A stretch of DNA of 64,000 nt from Arcicella rigui (GTDB lineage Bacteria; Bacteroidota; Bacteroidia; Cytophagales; Spirosomataceae), in NCBI RefSeq assembly GCF_034929435.1, contig NZ_JAYFUM010000014.1, forward strand, positions 1 through 64,000, given 5' to 3'. Position 1 is the stretch's first letter. The number at the start of each line of letters is the position of its first letter. The translations under genes and the position numbers were made by a program. This document shows positions 8,484 through 16,708 of this stretch, piece by piece. Under the pieces are notes generated by a model. The model was not told where the DNA came from. It ran no database searches and saw nothing but the letters and a program-made list of their open reading frames with translations.

Positions 8484-9575
8484 ATGAAAAACACAAGAAG
8501 AGATTTCTTAAAAACTTTTGCTGCTACTTCGCTTACAGTTCCGATGCTTTCTGCTTTACAAGCGAATGCGGCTATCGCTCCCGAGAAAAAATTGGGCGTA
8601 GCTTTGGTTGGTTTGGGCTATTACGCTACTTATCAGTTAGCACCAGCTTTAGAAAAAACTGCTAATTGTCGCTTGGCAGGAATCGTTACGGGAACGCCTT
8701 CTAAGGTAGAAACTTGGAAGAAAAAGTATAAAATTCCAGATAAAAACATCTACAATTATCAAAATTTTGACCAAATTGCCGATAATCCCGACATTGATGT
8801 TGTCTATGTGGTTTTGCCAAACTCAATGCACCACGAGTTTACGCTTCGTGCAGCAAAAGCTGGGAAACACGTCATTTGTGAAAAACCGATGGCTGTTTCG
8901 GTAAAAGAAGCAGAAGAAATGATTGCCGCTTGCAAGGCTGCCAATGTTCAATTAGCCATTGGCTATCGTTTGCATTATGAGCCATTCACCAACGAAGTAA
9001 TGCGTTTGGCAAAAGATAAAGATTTTGGGAAAGTTACTTTTATAGAAGCAAGTTTTGGTTTTCCTTTGCGTGACCCAAAAGCTTGGCGATTGAATCCGAA
9101 GCTTTCGGGCGGAGGCCCAATGATGGATGTGGGCATTTATGCACTGAATGCCGCTCGTTATGCCACTGGCGAAGAACCTATTTCGGTAACGGCTCAAACA
9201 GTAAAAACTCGTCCAGATATTTACTTGCCGGGCATTGAAGAAACGCTTTTCTGGCAAATGAAATTTCCGAGCGGAGCGGTTTCTAATCATACTACTACTT
9301 ACAACAGTGGTTTGCAACGCTTGTATGTGGGTTATGAAAATGGCAATTTAGAAATGTCGCCTGCTTATGACTATGGGCCATTGAAAGGCAAAACTTCAAA
9401 AGGGCCGATGGATTTACCTATCGTCTATCATCAAGTACTTGAATTAGACGGTATTTGCGGAAGTATTCTTGAAAACAAACCGAATATCACGCCGGGTGAA
9501 GAAGGTTTAAGAGATATGAAATTGATTGAAGCCATCTTTAAAGCGGCTAAAACTGGGAAGGAAATTAAAGTATAG
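8484..9575 (+). CDS. Gfo/Idh/MocA-family oxidoreductase with Tat signal
   Basis: A 363-aa NAD(P)-dependent oxidoreductase. It has a twin-arginine export signal (RRDFLKTFAATS, residues 5-16, with cleavage near ANAA). The Rossmann region starts at VALVGLGYYATYQLAPAL, and the family signature CEKPMAVSVKEAEEM contains the catalytic Lys. The second domain covers about residues 155-360. The closest functional type is glucose-fructose oxidoreductase or a related sugar dehydrogenase; Tat export with bound cofactor is known for that enzyme. The substrate is unknown. It stands alone with its own upstream region. Confidence 0.85.
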   Translation: MKNTRRDFLKTFAATSLTVPMLSALQANAAIAPEKKLGVALVGLGYYATYQLAPALEKTANCRLAGIVTGTPSKVETWKKKYKIPDKNIYNYQNFDQIADNPDIDVVYVVLPNSMHHEFTLRAAKAGKHVICEKPMAVSVKEAEEMIAACKAANVQLAIGYRLHYEPFTNEVMRLAKDKDFGKVTFIEASFGFPLRDPKAWRLNPKLSGGGPMMDVGIYALNAARYATGEEPISVTAQTVKTRPDIYLPGIEETLFWQMKFPSGAVSNHTTTYNSGLQRLYVGYENGNLEMSPAYDYGPLKGKTSKGPMDLPIVYHQVLELDGICGSILENKPNITPGEEGLRDMKLIEAIFKAAKTGKEIKV

Positions 9576-9802
9576 CTTTAAGCTGTTAGCTTTGAGCAGT
9601 GAGCTATGAGCCATGAGCTTTTTATTTGAAAATATAAATCTTATTGCTCAAGGCTTAATACTCAAAACTCATAACTGTGAGCTTTGAGCTACGAGCAATG
9701 AGCTTTTTATTTTTATTTGAAATTCTAAATCTCATTTTTTCATTCTATTTAAAAAAACTAAATCTCAAAGCTCATAGCTAAAGGCTCATAGCTAAAATAA
9801 CC
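9576..9802. repeat. Intergenic GAGCTATGAGC / AAGCTCATAGCT word repeats
   Basis: The gap contains about a dozen imperfect copies of words such as TGAGCTATGAGC and, further right, their reverse complements (CTCATAGCTAAAGG), with T-rich linkers. The direct and inverted orientation means the RNA could fold into a long imperfect hairpin. No open frame is present. Confidence 0.6.
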
Positions 9803-10279
9803 ATGAACACAAACGAAAAATTAATCCATACTTTTTATGAAGCTTTTAAGGTAAAAGACTTCAAAACGATGGGAGAATGTTATCATCCCGAAGCAACTTT
9901 CAAAGACGAAGCCTTTGATTTGAAAGGTAAAGAAGTACCAGCCATGTGGCGAATGCTTTGTGGCGTTGGGGCAAGTGTGGTTGTAGAGTTTTCGGGTGTT
10001 GAAGCGGATGAAAATACTGGCAAAGCACATTGGGAAGCTTGGTACACTTTCTCGCAATCGGGCAATAAAGTGCATAATATCATCGACGCTACTTTTACTT
10101 TTAAAGATGGTAAAATCCTGACGCATCATGATAAATTCAGCTTTTATCGCTGGTCTTCACAGTCGTTGGGAATGATTGGAAAACTCTTGGGCTGGACTCC
10201 CTTCTTGAAAAAACAAGTAAGAGAAAGAGCGATGGGGAATCTTAAAAAATTTATTGCCAAACATCCAGAATATCAATAA
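9803..10279 (+). CDS. NTF2/SnoaL-like fold protein
   Basis: A 158-aa protein of the SnoaL-like/NTF2-like superfamily. It opens with NEKLIHTFYEAFKVKDFKTMGECYHPEATFKDEAFDLKG, the classic helix-plus-strand start of this cone-shaped fold. The later motifs HWEAWYTFSQSGNKVHNIIDATFTFKDGKILTHHDKF form the sheet. Members act as small-molecule isomerases or hydrolases, or as ligand-binding domains, and the sequence alone does not decide. One base separates its stop from the next ATG (10281), so it is co-transcribed with the DinB gene. Confidence 0.8.
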   Translation: MNTNEKLIHTFYEAFKVKDFKTMGECYHPEATFKDEAFDLKGKEVPAMWRMLCGVGASVVVEFSGVEADENTGKAHWEAWYTFSQSGNKVHNIIDATFTFKDGKILTHHDKFSFYRWSSQSLGMIGKLLGWTPFLKKQVRERAMGNLKKFIAKHPEYQ

Positions 10280-10280
10280 A

Positions 10281-10736
10281 ATGGAAGAAGTAGTTGAACA
10301 ATTGCTCAATAGAATTGTAGAGGTAGAAAAATACTTTTCAGCTCATTCGGAAGCTGATTTAGCATTAAAAGTAAGTCCAGAAAAATGGTCAAAAAAAGAA
10401 GTGTTAGGGCATTTGATTGACTCCGCTCAAAGTAATATCCGCAGAATGGTCGTTGGGCAATATCAAGAAAATGCTCATATCATTTACCGGCAAAACGAAT
10501 GGGTAAAAGCGGCTGATTACCAACATTATGATACAAAAGATTTAATACAACTCTGGGTACTATTGAATAAACACTTTTGTAGAGTATTGTTGAATTTACC
10601 CAAAGAAAATTATCAAACCATCACTAATTGGGGCAACGAAACTACGCCTATGTTAGGGCAAGATTTAGTAACGCTTGAATTCGTAGCCAAAGATTATATC
10701 CGTCATCTCGACCACCATTTTTTGAGTTTGGAATGA
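10281..10736 (+). CDS. DinB-family protein
   Basis: A 151-aa DinB/YfiT-like four-helix protein. The start is taken at ATG 10281, just after the preceding stop; an upstream in-frame ATG at 10254 would overlap that gene. The metal-binding pattern of the fold is visible: WSKKEVLGHLIDSAQ (His in helix 2) and the C-terminal DYIRHLDHHF. DinB-like proteins are often thiol-dependent (bacillithiol or similar) transferases. It lies in an operon with the NTF2-like gene. Confidence 0.8.
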   Translation: MEEVVEQLLNRIVEVEKYFSAHSEADLALKVSPEKWSKKEVLGHLIDSAQSNIRRMVVGQYQENAHIIYRQNEWVKAADYQHYDTKDLIQLWVLLNKHFCRVLLNLPKENYQTITNWGNETTPMLGQDLVTLEFVAKDYIRHLDHHFLSLE

Positions 10737-10772
10737 GGAGTTTGGAGTGAGGAATATTTACCAAATGCAGCT

Positions 10773-11108
10773 AAAGTGAGTCATTAGTCACATTTTGTTT
10801 CTTCCGATACAGCTAAAGTGAGTCGTAAGTCGCATTTTGATTCTTCTGATGCAGATAAAGTGAGTAATGAGTCGCTTTTTGATTCTCCTGATGCAGCTAA
10901 AGTGGGTCGTGAGTCACATTTTGATTCTTCTGATGCAGATAAAGTGAGTCGTGAGTCACATTTTGATTCTTCTGATGCAGATAAAGTGAGTCGTGAGTCA
11001 CATTTTGATTCTTCTGATGCAGATAAATTGAGTCGTGAGTCACATTTTGATTCTTCTGATGCAGATAAATTGAGTCATGAGTCACATTTTGTCTCTTCTG
11101 ATGCAGAT
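10773..11108. repeat. 42-bp minisatellite, eight tandem units
   Basis: Eight consecutive 42-bp units, with unit starts (AAAGTGAG or AAATTGAG) at exactly 10773, 10815, 10857, 10899, 10941, 10983, 11025 and 11067, plus a partial ninth. Inner units are almost identical and outer ones diverged, as expected for slippage-driven arrays. The period is a multiple of three, so both strands stay open across much of it. The first unit carries a stop on the plus strand, however, and no proper start exists. It fills the gap between the two DinB genes. Confidence 0.9.
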
Positions 11109-11171
11109 AAAGTAAAATGATTTTCTTTGAATATTTAATTCCAAAAACGATAAAAACAATCTTAATACTTT

Positions 11172-11654
11172 ATGCAATTAATTCCTTTTTTACAGAAAGG
11201 CTTCGCTACTTCGAGTAGCCGTATTGCCAAAATTGCTTCGGAAATGAAAGGGGATGAAGTTTTCTTTCGTCCTTACGACAAAGTAAACCATTTGGCTTGG
11301 GAGCTTGGGCATCTAACATTTATGAGAAATACCATTATCAAAATCTTAAATCCTGCTGAAAAGTTGAGTGTTTACGAAGGAGAAAAAGAAGCATTTGCTC
11401 CGGGTACTTCTTTACTGGCAAATGATGCCTATACTAAGATGGAAGATTTAATCAGCGTTTTTCAAACAAGAGGCGAAAGAATTATTACATTACTGACGGA
11501 GATTACTCCAGAACAATGGGAAGCTGAAAGTATTATTAAACTTCCTTTTGGTAAAACAGTGGGCGAGCAAGTCTCATTTTTCTTATTACATGAAAATACA
11601 CATTATGGAGAAATGAGCTACCTAAAGAACATCATTGTTCGTTTAAGAAATTAA
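11172..11654 (+). CDS. DinB-family protein
   Basis: A 160-aa DinB-like four-helix protein. NHLAWELGHLTFMRNTII places the first His ligand, and FFLLHENTHYGEMSYLKNI gives the C-terminal HxxxH pair, so the three-His metal site of this superfamily is intact. It is a second DinB paralogue within 1 kb, on the far side of the 42-bp minisatellite and not clearly similar to the first. The enzymatic role is unknown. It ends at a strong terminator. Confidence 0.8.
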   Translation: MQLIPFLQKGFATSSSRIAKIASEMKGDEVFFRPYDKVNHLAWELGHLTFMRNTIIKILNPAEKLSVYEGEKEAFAPGTSLLANDAYTKMEDLISVFQTRGERIITLLTEITPEQWEAESIIKLPFGKTVGEQVSFFLLHENTHYGEMSYLKNIIVRLRN

Positions 11655-11655
11655 A

Positions 11656-11690
11656 AAAAGCGGTCTGAAATCTCATTCAGACCGCTTTGC
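11656..11690. terminator. Hairpin terminator between convergent genes
   Basis: An 11-12 bp GC-containing stem (AAGCGGTCTGA pairs with TCAGACCGCTT) with A-rich 5' and T-rich 3' sides. It follows the DinB stop at 11654 and also lies just beyond the stop of the minus-strand small gene at 11693, so it probably acts in both directions. Confidence 0.85.
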
Positions 11691-11692
11691 TT

Positions 11693-11797
11693 TTATAGTT
11701 TACCGATTTTACCACTGAATAAAGAAAGTGTAATTCCTACAACAATCAATACAATACTTAGCGCTGCCTTCCAGCAAAAATTAAATAAGCTAATCAT
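11693..11797 (-). CDS. 34-aa membrane peptide coupled to the sigma-factor operon
   Basis: A small frame encoding MISLFNFCWKAAL followed by a hydrophobic helix (SIVLIVVGITLSLF) and SGKIGKL. Its ATG overlaps the TGA of the upstream gene (ATGA, 11794-11797), the classic arrangement for coupled translation, and its stop lies just before the terminator at 11656-11690. Length and composition fit a single-pass membrane peptide. I know no family for it. The function may relate to the ECF sigma factor/partner pair encoded upstream. Confidence 0.6.
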   Translation of the reverse strand: MISLFNFCWKAALSIVLIVVGITLSLFSGKIGKL

Positions 11798-13182
11798 TTT
11801 AATTTGAAATTTATCCCAATATTAAATCCAATCTTATTGGGTTTGATTAATAACAAAGAATTAGAATCACTTTGTTGATTAAGCGAGTAGCTGTAAGTAG
11901 GTTCTATAAACAAAAAGGCATTGTCTCCAATTTGGCGAGTGATTCCATAAGCGATATTCGCAAAACCATTCAACGCCTGACCGCCACTGAGTCTATAAGC
12001 TCCTTCAACACCTACATTTATATAATGTGAAAGCGATTCCCCCTTCAAAAAAGTATATTGCAATTCTACTTTAGTGCCTAAATAATTGGCTGATTGTGCA
12101 TATACTTTACTCACTTCTACAAAACTTGCATCAGCATTTCCATTATCTGAGGACTGAACTACCAACGAGTCGGTTCTTACTTGGTAGTTAAAACTATGGT
12201 TAGTTTTAGTAAAAGTAAGTCCTGTTCTGAGCTTCAATCTATCCGATAAAGTAAACACCAAACCAGCTTGTGCATAAACTCCCAAACGGTCGGCATCATC
12301 ATTAACCACAATTTTGTGGACATAATTAGCATCATTTCCATTTGGAGTAATCGTGTAGTAATTAATCAAAGGCATCGCACTGGCATAAAACTCTACTGGC
12401 TTTGGTTCTTTGTAATAAGCAGTAGGTTTTGGCCCTCGGTAGCGAATTTTGGGTGATTTAAAATGATTTAGATAAGGATGAAACAATTTGGGTTGAAGTG
12501 CGGATACGAAGTGCTGAGAGGACACATTGTTGTTTTCTTGCGTCTGCCCTGTGTTTTCGTTACGAACACCACTGAATGTTTCGTTGTTTACACGCTCGTT
12601 GGGAGAGAATACATCGCCTCTTGGCGTTTTATTGCCTCCGCCACCAAAAAATTTCTGAGAATTTTTTGAAAGTACTGTCTGATGCTGTTGTTGTCTTTCT
12701 GTTGTTGAATTTGTTCTTTCTTTAGAGGGCTTAAGGGTTGATTTTTCAGTAAGGATTATTGCTTTATTCGATTCGGTTCTGATTTCATGGGTACTATTAT
12801 CCGCCGAATTTGATTCTTCTAAAACTTCATTATTTTTTGAAGTACTTAAATCTTCTACGGCTTTACTTTCGTTTGGAGTAGTTTTTTCTTGAGCGGATTG
12901 TGGTACTGTATGATTTTCTTTTTCGGCTTTTTCAATTGAAGGAATGTCGTGCTGGTTTTTCATTGAAGAAACAACATAGAGCGACAACCCTGCCAATAAA
13001 AGCACGATTGCTACTGAGGCAAATTGCCAATAAGGTAATTTGCGAGTAGGAGTTACAGGAAGTTGAGGCTCTATTTTTTCCCAAAGTAGAGCGTCGGGTT
13101 CTGATTCAAAATCAGAAAATGTATCTCGAAAAATGTCCTCAAAAGGGTCTTTTTCGTTATCAATTGCGTTCATAGCTGACAA
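11794..13182 (-). CDS. Membrane-anchored anti-sigma-like protein with periplasmic beta-barrel-type C-terminus
   Basis: A 462-aa protein. An acidic cytoplasmic N-terminus (about 1-45, DPFEDIFRDTFSDFESEPDALLWEKIEPQL) precedes one membrane helix (about 51-72, FASVAIVLLLAGLSLYVV). A long low-complexity Ser/Thr/Asn/Glu linker follows, and the C-terminal 200 residues resemble an outer-membrane beta-barrel (GVYAQAGLVFTLSDRLKLRTGLTF, ending FNIGINFKLK). The layout of a cytoplasmic domain directly after an ECF sigma gene suggests an anti-sigma or signalling partner, but no zinc HxxxCxxC motif is present. The start may be the ATG three codons in. Either choice overlaps the sigma gene. Confidence 0.65.
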   Translation of the reverse strand: MSAMNAIDNEKDPFEDIFRDTFSDFESEPDALLWEKIEPQLPVTPTRKLPYWQFASVAIVLLLAGLSLYVVSSMKNQHDIPSIEKAEKENHTVPQSAQEKTTPNESKAVEDLSTSKNNEVLEESNSADNSTHEIRTESNKAIILTEKSTLKPSKERTNSTTERQQQHQTVLSKNSQKFFGGGGNKTPRGDVFSPNERVNNETFSGVRNENTGQTQENNNVSSQHFVSALQPKLFHPYLNHFKSPKIRYRGPKPTAYYKEPKPVEFYASAMPLINYYTITPNGNDANYVHKIVVNDDADRLGVYAQAGLVFTLSDRLKLRTGLTFTKTNHSFNYQVRTDSLVVQSSDNGNADASFVEVSKVYAQSANYLGTKVELQYTFLKGESLSHYINVGVEGAYRLSGGQALNGFANIAYGITRQIGDNAFLFIEPTYSYSLNQQSDSNSLLLIKPNKIGFNIGINFKLK

Positions 13183-13711
13183 TTCCCATTTGTTTTAATT
13201 GCTTTCTAAGCAGTTCTTTCGCTCGTGAGAGTTGCGACTTAGATGTATTCTCACTTACGCCCAACAGTTCACCAATTTCTGCATGATTGTAGCCATCAAT
13301 GATATAAAGGTTAAAAACCATACGGTAGCCATCGGGTAGTTGATTGATAAGTTTTAGCAAATCTTCGCTTGAAAGATTCGCCAATAGGTTCGGGTAATCA
13401 TCGTTGCTTAGTACAATATTTTCATAATCCGTATTTTGTTGAAATTTTAAATTAGCATGATAATAATTTATGGCAGTGTGAATCACAGTCTTGCGAACCC
13501 ACGCCGCTACTGCTTTAGGGTTTTCGAGGGTATGTATATTATTAAATATCTTTACAAATGCTTCTTGGTAGATATCTTCGGCTTCATCTGGCGTGCGAGT
13601 ATAACGCCGGCAAACACCCATCAACTTGCTTTTGTACAGGTTGTAAAAAGCAGTTTGGGCTTTGCGGTCGTTTTTTTGGCAGGCTTTGACTAATTCCTGT
13701 TCGTTTAGCAT
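13160..13711 (-). CDS. RNA polymerase ECF sigma factor
   Basis: A 183-aa sigma-70 family protein of the extracytoplasmic-function group. Region 2 is FYNLYKSKLMGVCRRYTRTPDEAEDIYQEAFVKIF (about 23-58). Region 4 is LINQLPDGYRMVFNLYIIDGYNHAEIGELLGVSENTSKSQLSRAKELLRK (about 121-175), including its helix-turn-helix. Its 3' end overlaps the next gene, the putative membrane partner, by about 20 bp, the usual arrangement for sigma/anti-sigma pairs. Target promoters are unknown. Confidence 0.9.
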   Translation of the reverse strand: MLNEQELVKACQKNDRKAQTAFYNLYKSKLMGVCRRYTRTPDEAEDIYQEAFVKIFNNIHTLENPKAVAAWVRKTVIHTAINYYHANLKFQQNTDYENIVLSNDDYPNLLANLSSEDLLKLINQLPDGYRMVFNLYIIDGYNHAEIGELLGVSENTSKSQLSRAKELLRKQLKQMGIVSYERN

Positions 13712-13789
13712 TTAGTGAGTTTTGAAAAAGTGTCAATAAAGATTAGTTGAATAAGGAATTTCTCTATAAAACTAACCTTTATTTCACTT

Positions 13790-15052
13790 TTATTTTTTAA
13801 TTCTTACGGTAAAATTGGCCTTCAAGATGTCGTTGTTAGTAGTGGTTATCACATACTTAAACTGGTCGTTATATTCTTTTCCATCTTGCTGTTTTAGTTT
13901 ATAGTAAATTTTCTTGTCTTGTATTCGTATCATTCCAAAAGTGGGTTTCGATTCAATACTGATTTCCTTGATAACAGTACAATTTGAAACATACAAAAAG
14001 TAAGGAATCTCTATTTCTGTATCTTTCACTTGGCTTGCTGATATTTCCATTTGCCCATTTTTTACATCAGGCTTACATTCTGGCGTATTTCTGATAATTA
14101 CTTGCACAACCATCTTTTGCGGGTTAGCACCATTTTTATCATAAATCATATATTCAAATAAATCATTACCTTCTTTGTTTGCCGTTTGTGTGTACTCTAT
14201 ATCAGCATTGGCATTTACAATAGCTTTTCCAAATTGTGGCGGAATACTTATTTTTAGGCTTTTTCGGTCATAATTATCACAAATTTTATCGTTTTCGAGT
14301 ACCTTAATCACCTTCGCAGTGGTATCGTTTTTATCAATGACAAGTATATCAGGGACAAGAATATTTCTACAAGTTGCTCCTTCGATATTGATTTTTACGC
14401 CTACTACTTTACACACTGGATTAGTGCCTTTTGTGCAGATTTGATAGAAAAAAATATCATTTTGCTCAAGGTTATTATTGGGTGTATAAAGTACTTTATT
14501 GTTTTGAATTACAGCCGTACCAAAAAGTGGTTGTTCGATAATTTTAAAACTCGAAGAATCTACAATGGCATTGCAATACCTGTCGTTAGCCAACACATCT
14601 AAGAGCGTAGAAGTATTTACTTTTACCGTAAATACATCTGGAATTGCCCCAGCATTACATGGAACTTGACTAATATTCGCCGCAATATGAATTCTCAGGG
14701 TATCACGCTTATCCTTAGCCGGATTTCCATTCATCATTTTGTAAATCAACACTTCTGTTACTTCACTTTTGGTGGAATCAGCTTTATACACTAAGTAACC
14801 TGTTTTTGAAAAGGTCATTTTCCCATACACAGGCGTGTTTTCCATCTTTATTGAAGCATATCCTGATGATTTCAACAAAGACTTTGTATCAATCGCTATA
14901 AAATTATTGGGTTGGCTATAAAAATCTTTATCTTGAATCAAAGTCACAGTAGAATCTATTGGTTTAATAGGTGGGGCAACTTCTTTTATTTCGTCGCAAG
15001 CCCATATTAAGCTCAATACTGTGATTAAAAATATTCCCAAAAATAGCTTCAT
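13790..15052 (-). CDS. Lipoprotein with repeated Ig-like (cadherin-like) domains
   Basis: A 420-aa lipoprotein (MKLFLGIFLITVLSLIWAC signal). The body contains three to four related beta-sandwich repeats of about 85-90 residues. Each is built around a LLDVLANDRYCN / KVLENDKICD phrase followed by a KPTFG / QPLFGTAVI-type phrase, the Ig-like (Big_9/cadherin-like 'VLAND') pattern common in secreted Bacteroidota proteins. Paired Cys residues recur in the repeats. It is probably surface-exposed. It sits downstream of the PepSY-like gene in the same direction. Confidence 0.75.
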   Translation of the reverse strand: MKLFLGIFLITVLSLIWACDEIKEVAPPIKPIDSTVTLIQDKDFYSQPNNFIAIDTKSLLKSSGYASIKMENTPVYGKMTFSKTGYLVYKADSTKSEVTEVLIYKMMNGNPAKDKRDTLRIHIAANISQVPCNAGAIPDVFTVKVNTSTLLDVLANDRYCNAIVDSSSFKIIEQPLFGTAVIQNNKVLYTPNNNLEQNDIFFYQICTKGTNPVCKVVGVKINIEGATCRNILVPDILVIDKNDTTAKVIKVLENDKICDNYDRKSLKISIPPQFGKAIVNANADIEYTQTANKEGNDLFEYMIYDKNGANPQKMVVQVIIRNTPECKPDVKNGQMEISASQVKDTEIEIPYFLYVSNCTVIKEISIESKPTFGMIRIQDKKIYYKLKQQDGKEYNDQFKYVITTTNNDILKANFTVRIKK

Positions 15053-15116
15053 ATTGTTTTTTAGAGTTTAAGATTGGTCAGTAATAATACTGACCAACCA
15101 TTTCACTCATAATTTA

Positions 15117-16295
15117 CTATTTATCTCTTTTTGCTGCTACAAATTCACCGTCTTTATCAAAATAGACGTAATATTTGTTCGTACCAACGGTAACATAGAG
15201 CAAATAAGACTGAATAACATTATCTTTTAAATTAACGCTACCTTTTGTAAGCGACCAACCTGTATAAACTTTATTTAGGTAATCGGTAATTACTTGAGGT
15301 AATTCGCTACTTGTGATAGCTTTGTCTTCAAATTTAGGGAAATCAGGTGACTTCGGAGCGTTCACGCTGATAATCTTACCACTGCCATCAAAAGTAAGCG
15401 TTGTATATTTTCCACTTTTTGAAATAGCAACGATATAATTACTCACTACCGAGTCTTTCGTTACGACAACCCCTTTTTCAAACTTCCAATCTGCATAATT
15501 ACTTGAAATATAATCTTTTATCACTTGTGGCAAATCAGATTCACTCAAATATTTATCACTCAATTTGGGTAGTTTAAGTTTTACTTCATTTGTTTTTGTT
15601 AAAACTCCATTGTTATCAAAGGTTAATTCGTAAAGTACTTCTCCTTTTTTGGCTGCTACGAAATAGGTTTTTGTAGCATCAGAATTTGTTTTGATAACCG
15701 CTCCTACAAAATCATAACCGCTTAATTGGCTTTGGATATTAGCAGGCAAATCTGTTAGCGTTGCCGAATAAGTTTTTGGCGTTTTACCAGATTTCTGTCC
15801 TTTCGGTTCTGTAAAAGTAGCCACCAAAGTACCTGTCGCATCAAAAAGTAAAGTAACTTTTTGGTCTTTGTATTCGATTAATACTTTGTATGAAACTGCT
15901 CCATTAGCATCTTTTCCAACGGCTATTTTCTCGAATTTATACCCTGCATAATTGGTATTTAAATAGGTTTTGATAGCTTCTGGTAAAGTTACTTTGGTAG
16001 AATCGTCGGTAACGGAATAAGTACTTAAAATCTTTCCGTTGGAAGAAACCGTAGCCTCGTGCGAAACACCATTAACAGTAAAATCACAGCCATAAACTTT
16101 GCTGGAATCTATCGTAGAAACCACAATGTTGGCTGCTGTTGGATAATCTTGTTTAATGACAGCCGAAACTTTGGCGGCTGAAGTAGCATCTGTCTGAGAT
16201 TGATTTTGTGCTTGGATGCTCTCTAACTCTTCCTTGCAACTACTAAGCAAACCCACGAAAAGAAGTGAGCAGGCTACAAAAAATATTTTTTTCAT
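15117..16295 (-). CDS. PepSY-like repeat lipoprotein
   Basis: A 392-aa protein. The start is placed at the ATG 16293-16295 because a lipoprotein signal (MKKIFFVACSLLFVGLLSSC) begins there, although the frame is open 89 codons further upstream. The mature part holds about four PepSY-like (DUF2874-type) repeats of about 75 residues, each ending in phrases like VTLLFDATGTLVATF or YTTLTFDGSGKIISV, with a short LPQVIKDYISSNY helix. Such repeats are thought to bind or inhibit periplasmic proteins. It lies 64 bp upstream of the Ig-like lipoprotein gene, probably in one operon. Confidence 0.8.
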   Translation of the reverse strand: MKKIFFVACSLLFVGLLSSCKEELESIQAQNQSQTDATSAAKVSAVIKQDYPTAANIVVSTIDSSKVYGCDFTVNGVSHEATVSSNGKILSTYSVTDDSTKVTLPEAIKTYLNTNYAGYKFEKIAVGKDANGAVSYKVLIEYKDQKVTLLFDATGTLVATFTEPKGQKSGKTPKTYSATLTDLPANIQSQLSGYDFVGAVIKTNSDATKTYFVAAKKGEVLYELTFDNNGVLTKTNEVKLKLPKLSDKYLSESDLPQVIKDYISSNYADWKFEKGVVVTKDSVVSNYIVAISKSGKYTTLTFDGSGKIISVNAPKSPDFPKFEDKAITSSELPQVITDYLNKVYTGWSLTKGSVNLKDNVIQSYLLYVTVGTNKYYVYFDKDGEFVAAKRDK

Positions 16296-16708
16296 AAAGT
16301 AATACAAATTTGGTTTTAACAAACACACTATTGTTATGCTTTCTTTACTGAAAAATTTGATCAAGACCTCCATTAAAGAAAATAATTGAGAAGAAATGCA
16401 CTTCGATAAAAAGACAGGAAGAAAGAAGTAAAGGGTTGCATGAATGTTAAAAATTATTAAAAAAGACAAAACCTCAGCCAAATGTTTTGACTGAGGTTTT
16501 TGTTTTTTAGATTTAGGATTTGTGATGTCGGATGTAAAATTAATTAAGTAATCAGGCAGCATTAAATTACTTGTAATACTTTAGGCAATAGACCGTAAGT
16601 AAAATAGTTAAAATTAATTTTGACTCATTACTTAAATATTTTTTTGTAAATAATTGATGATTAGAATGTTAAAAAACTAATCACCAATTACTATTTACCA
16701 ATCACTAC
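16296..16708. other. 413-bp gap: terminator plus repeat word
   Basis: No gene-like open frame lies in this gap except the upstream extension rejected for the PepSY-like gene. It holds a hairpin at 16468-16500 and, next to the carB stop (about 16677-16711), a repeated CACCAATTACTATTTACCAATCACTA word. That word is the reverse complement of motifs at 51118-51140 and 63486-63508. Confidence 0.6.
16468..16500. terminator. Hairpin terminator downstream of carB
   Basis: Perfect 10-bp stem, AAAACCTCAG (16468-16477) with CTGAGGTTTT (16491-16500), with T-rich DNA on the plus strand and A-rich DNA (T-run on the minus strand) on the other side. It sits between the carB stop and the PepSY-like start, so it isolates the two minus-strand units. 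Confidence 0.8.

Noticed and set aside
10773..11108. CRISPR array
   Set aside because: Units are contiguous 42-bp copies without unique spacers, and no cas genes occur in the window.
10818..11120. Open frame encoding a 14-residue repeat protein (HFDSSDADKVSRES)
   Set aside because: It lies wholly within the 42-bp minisatellite, starts at a GTG inside a unit, the first array unit has a stop in the same frame, and the opposite strand is equally open. A by-product of a period divisible by three is more likely.
15117..16562. N-terminally extended PepSY-like protein (481 aa)
   Set aside because: The extra 89 residues precede a perfect lipoprotein signal and run through the carB-side terminator hairpin. 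The start at 16295 is much better.
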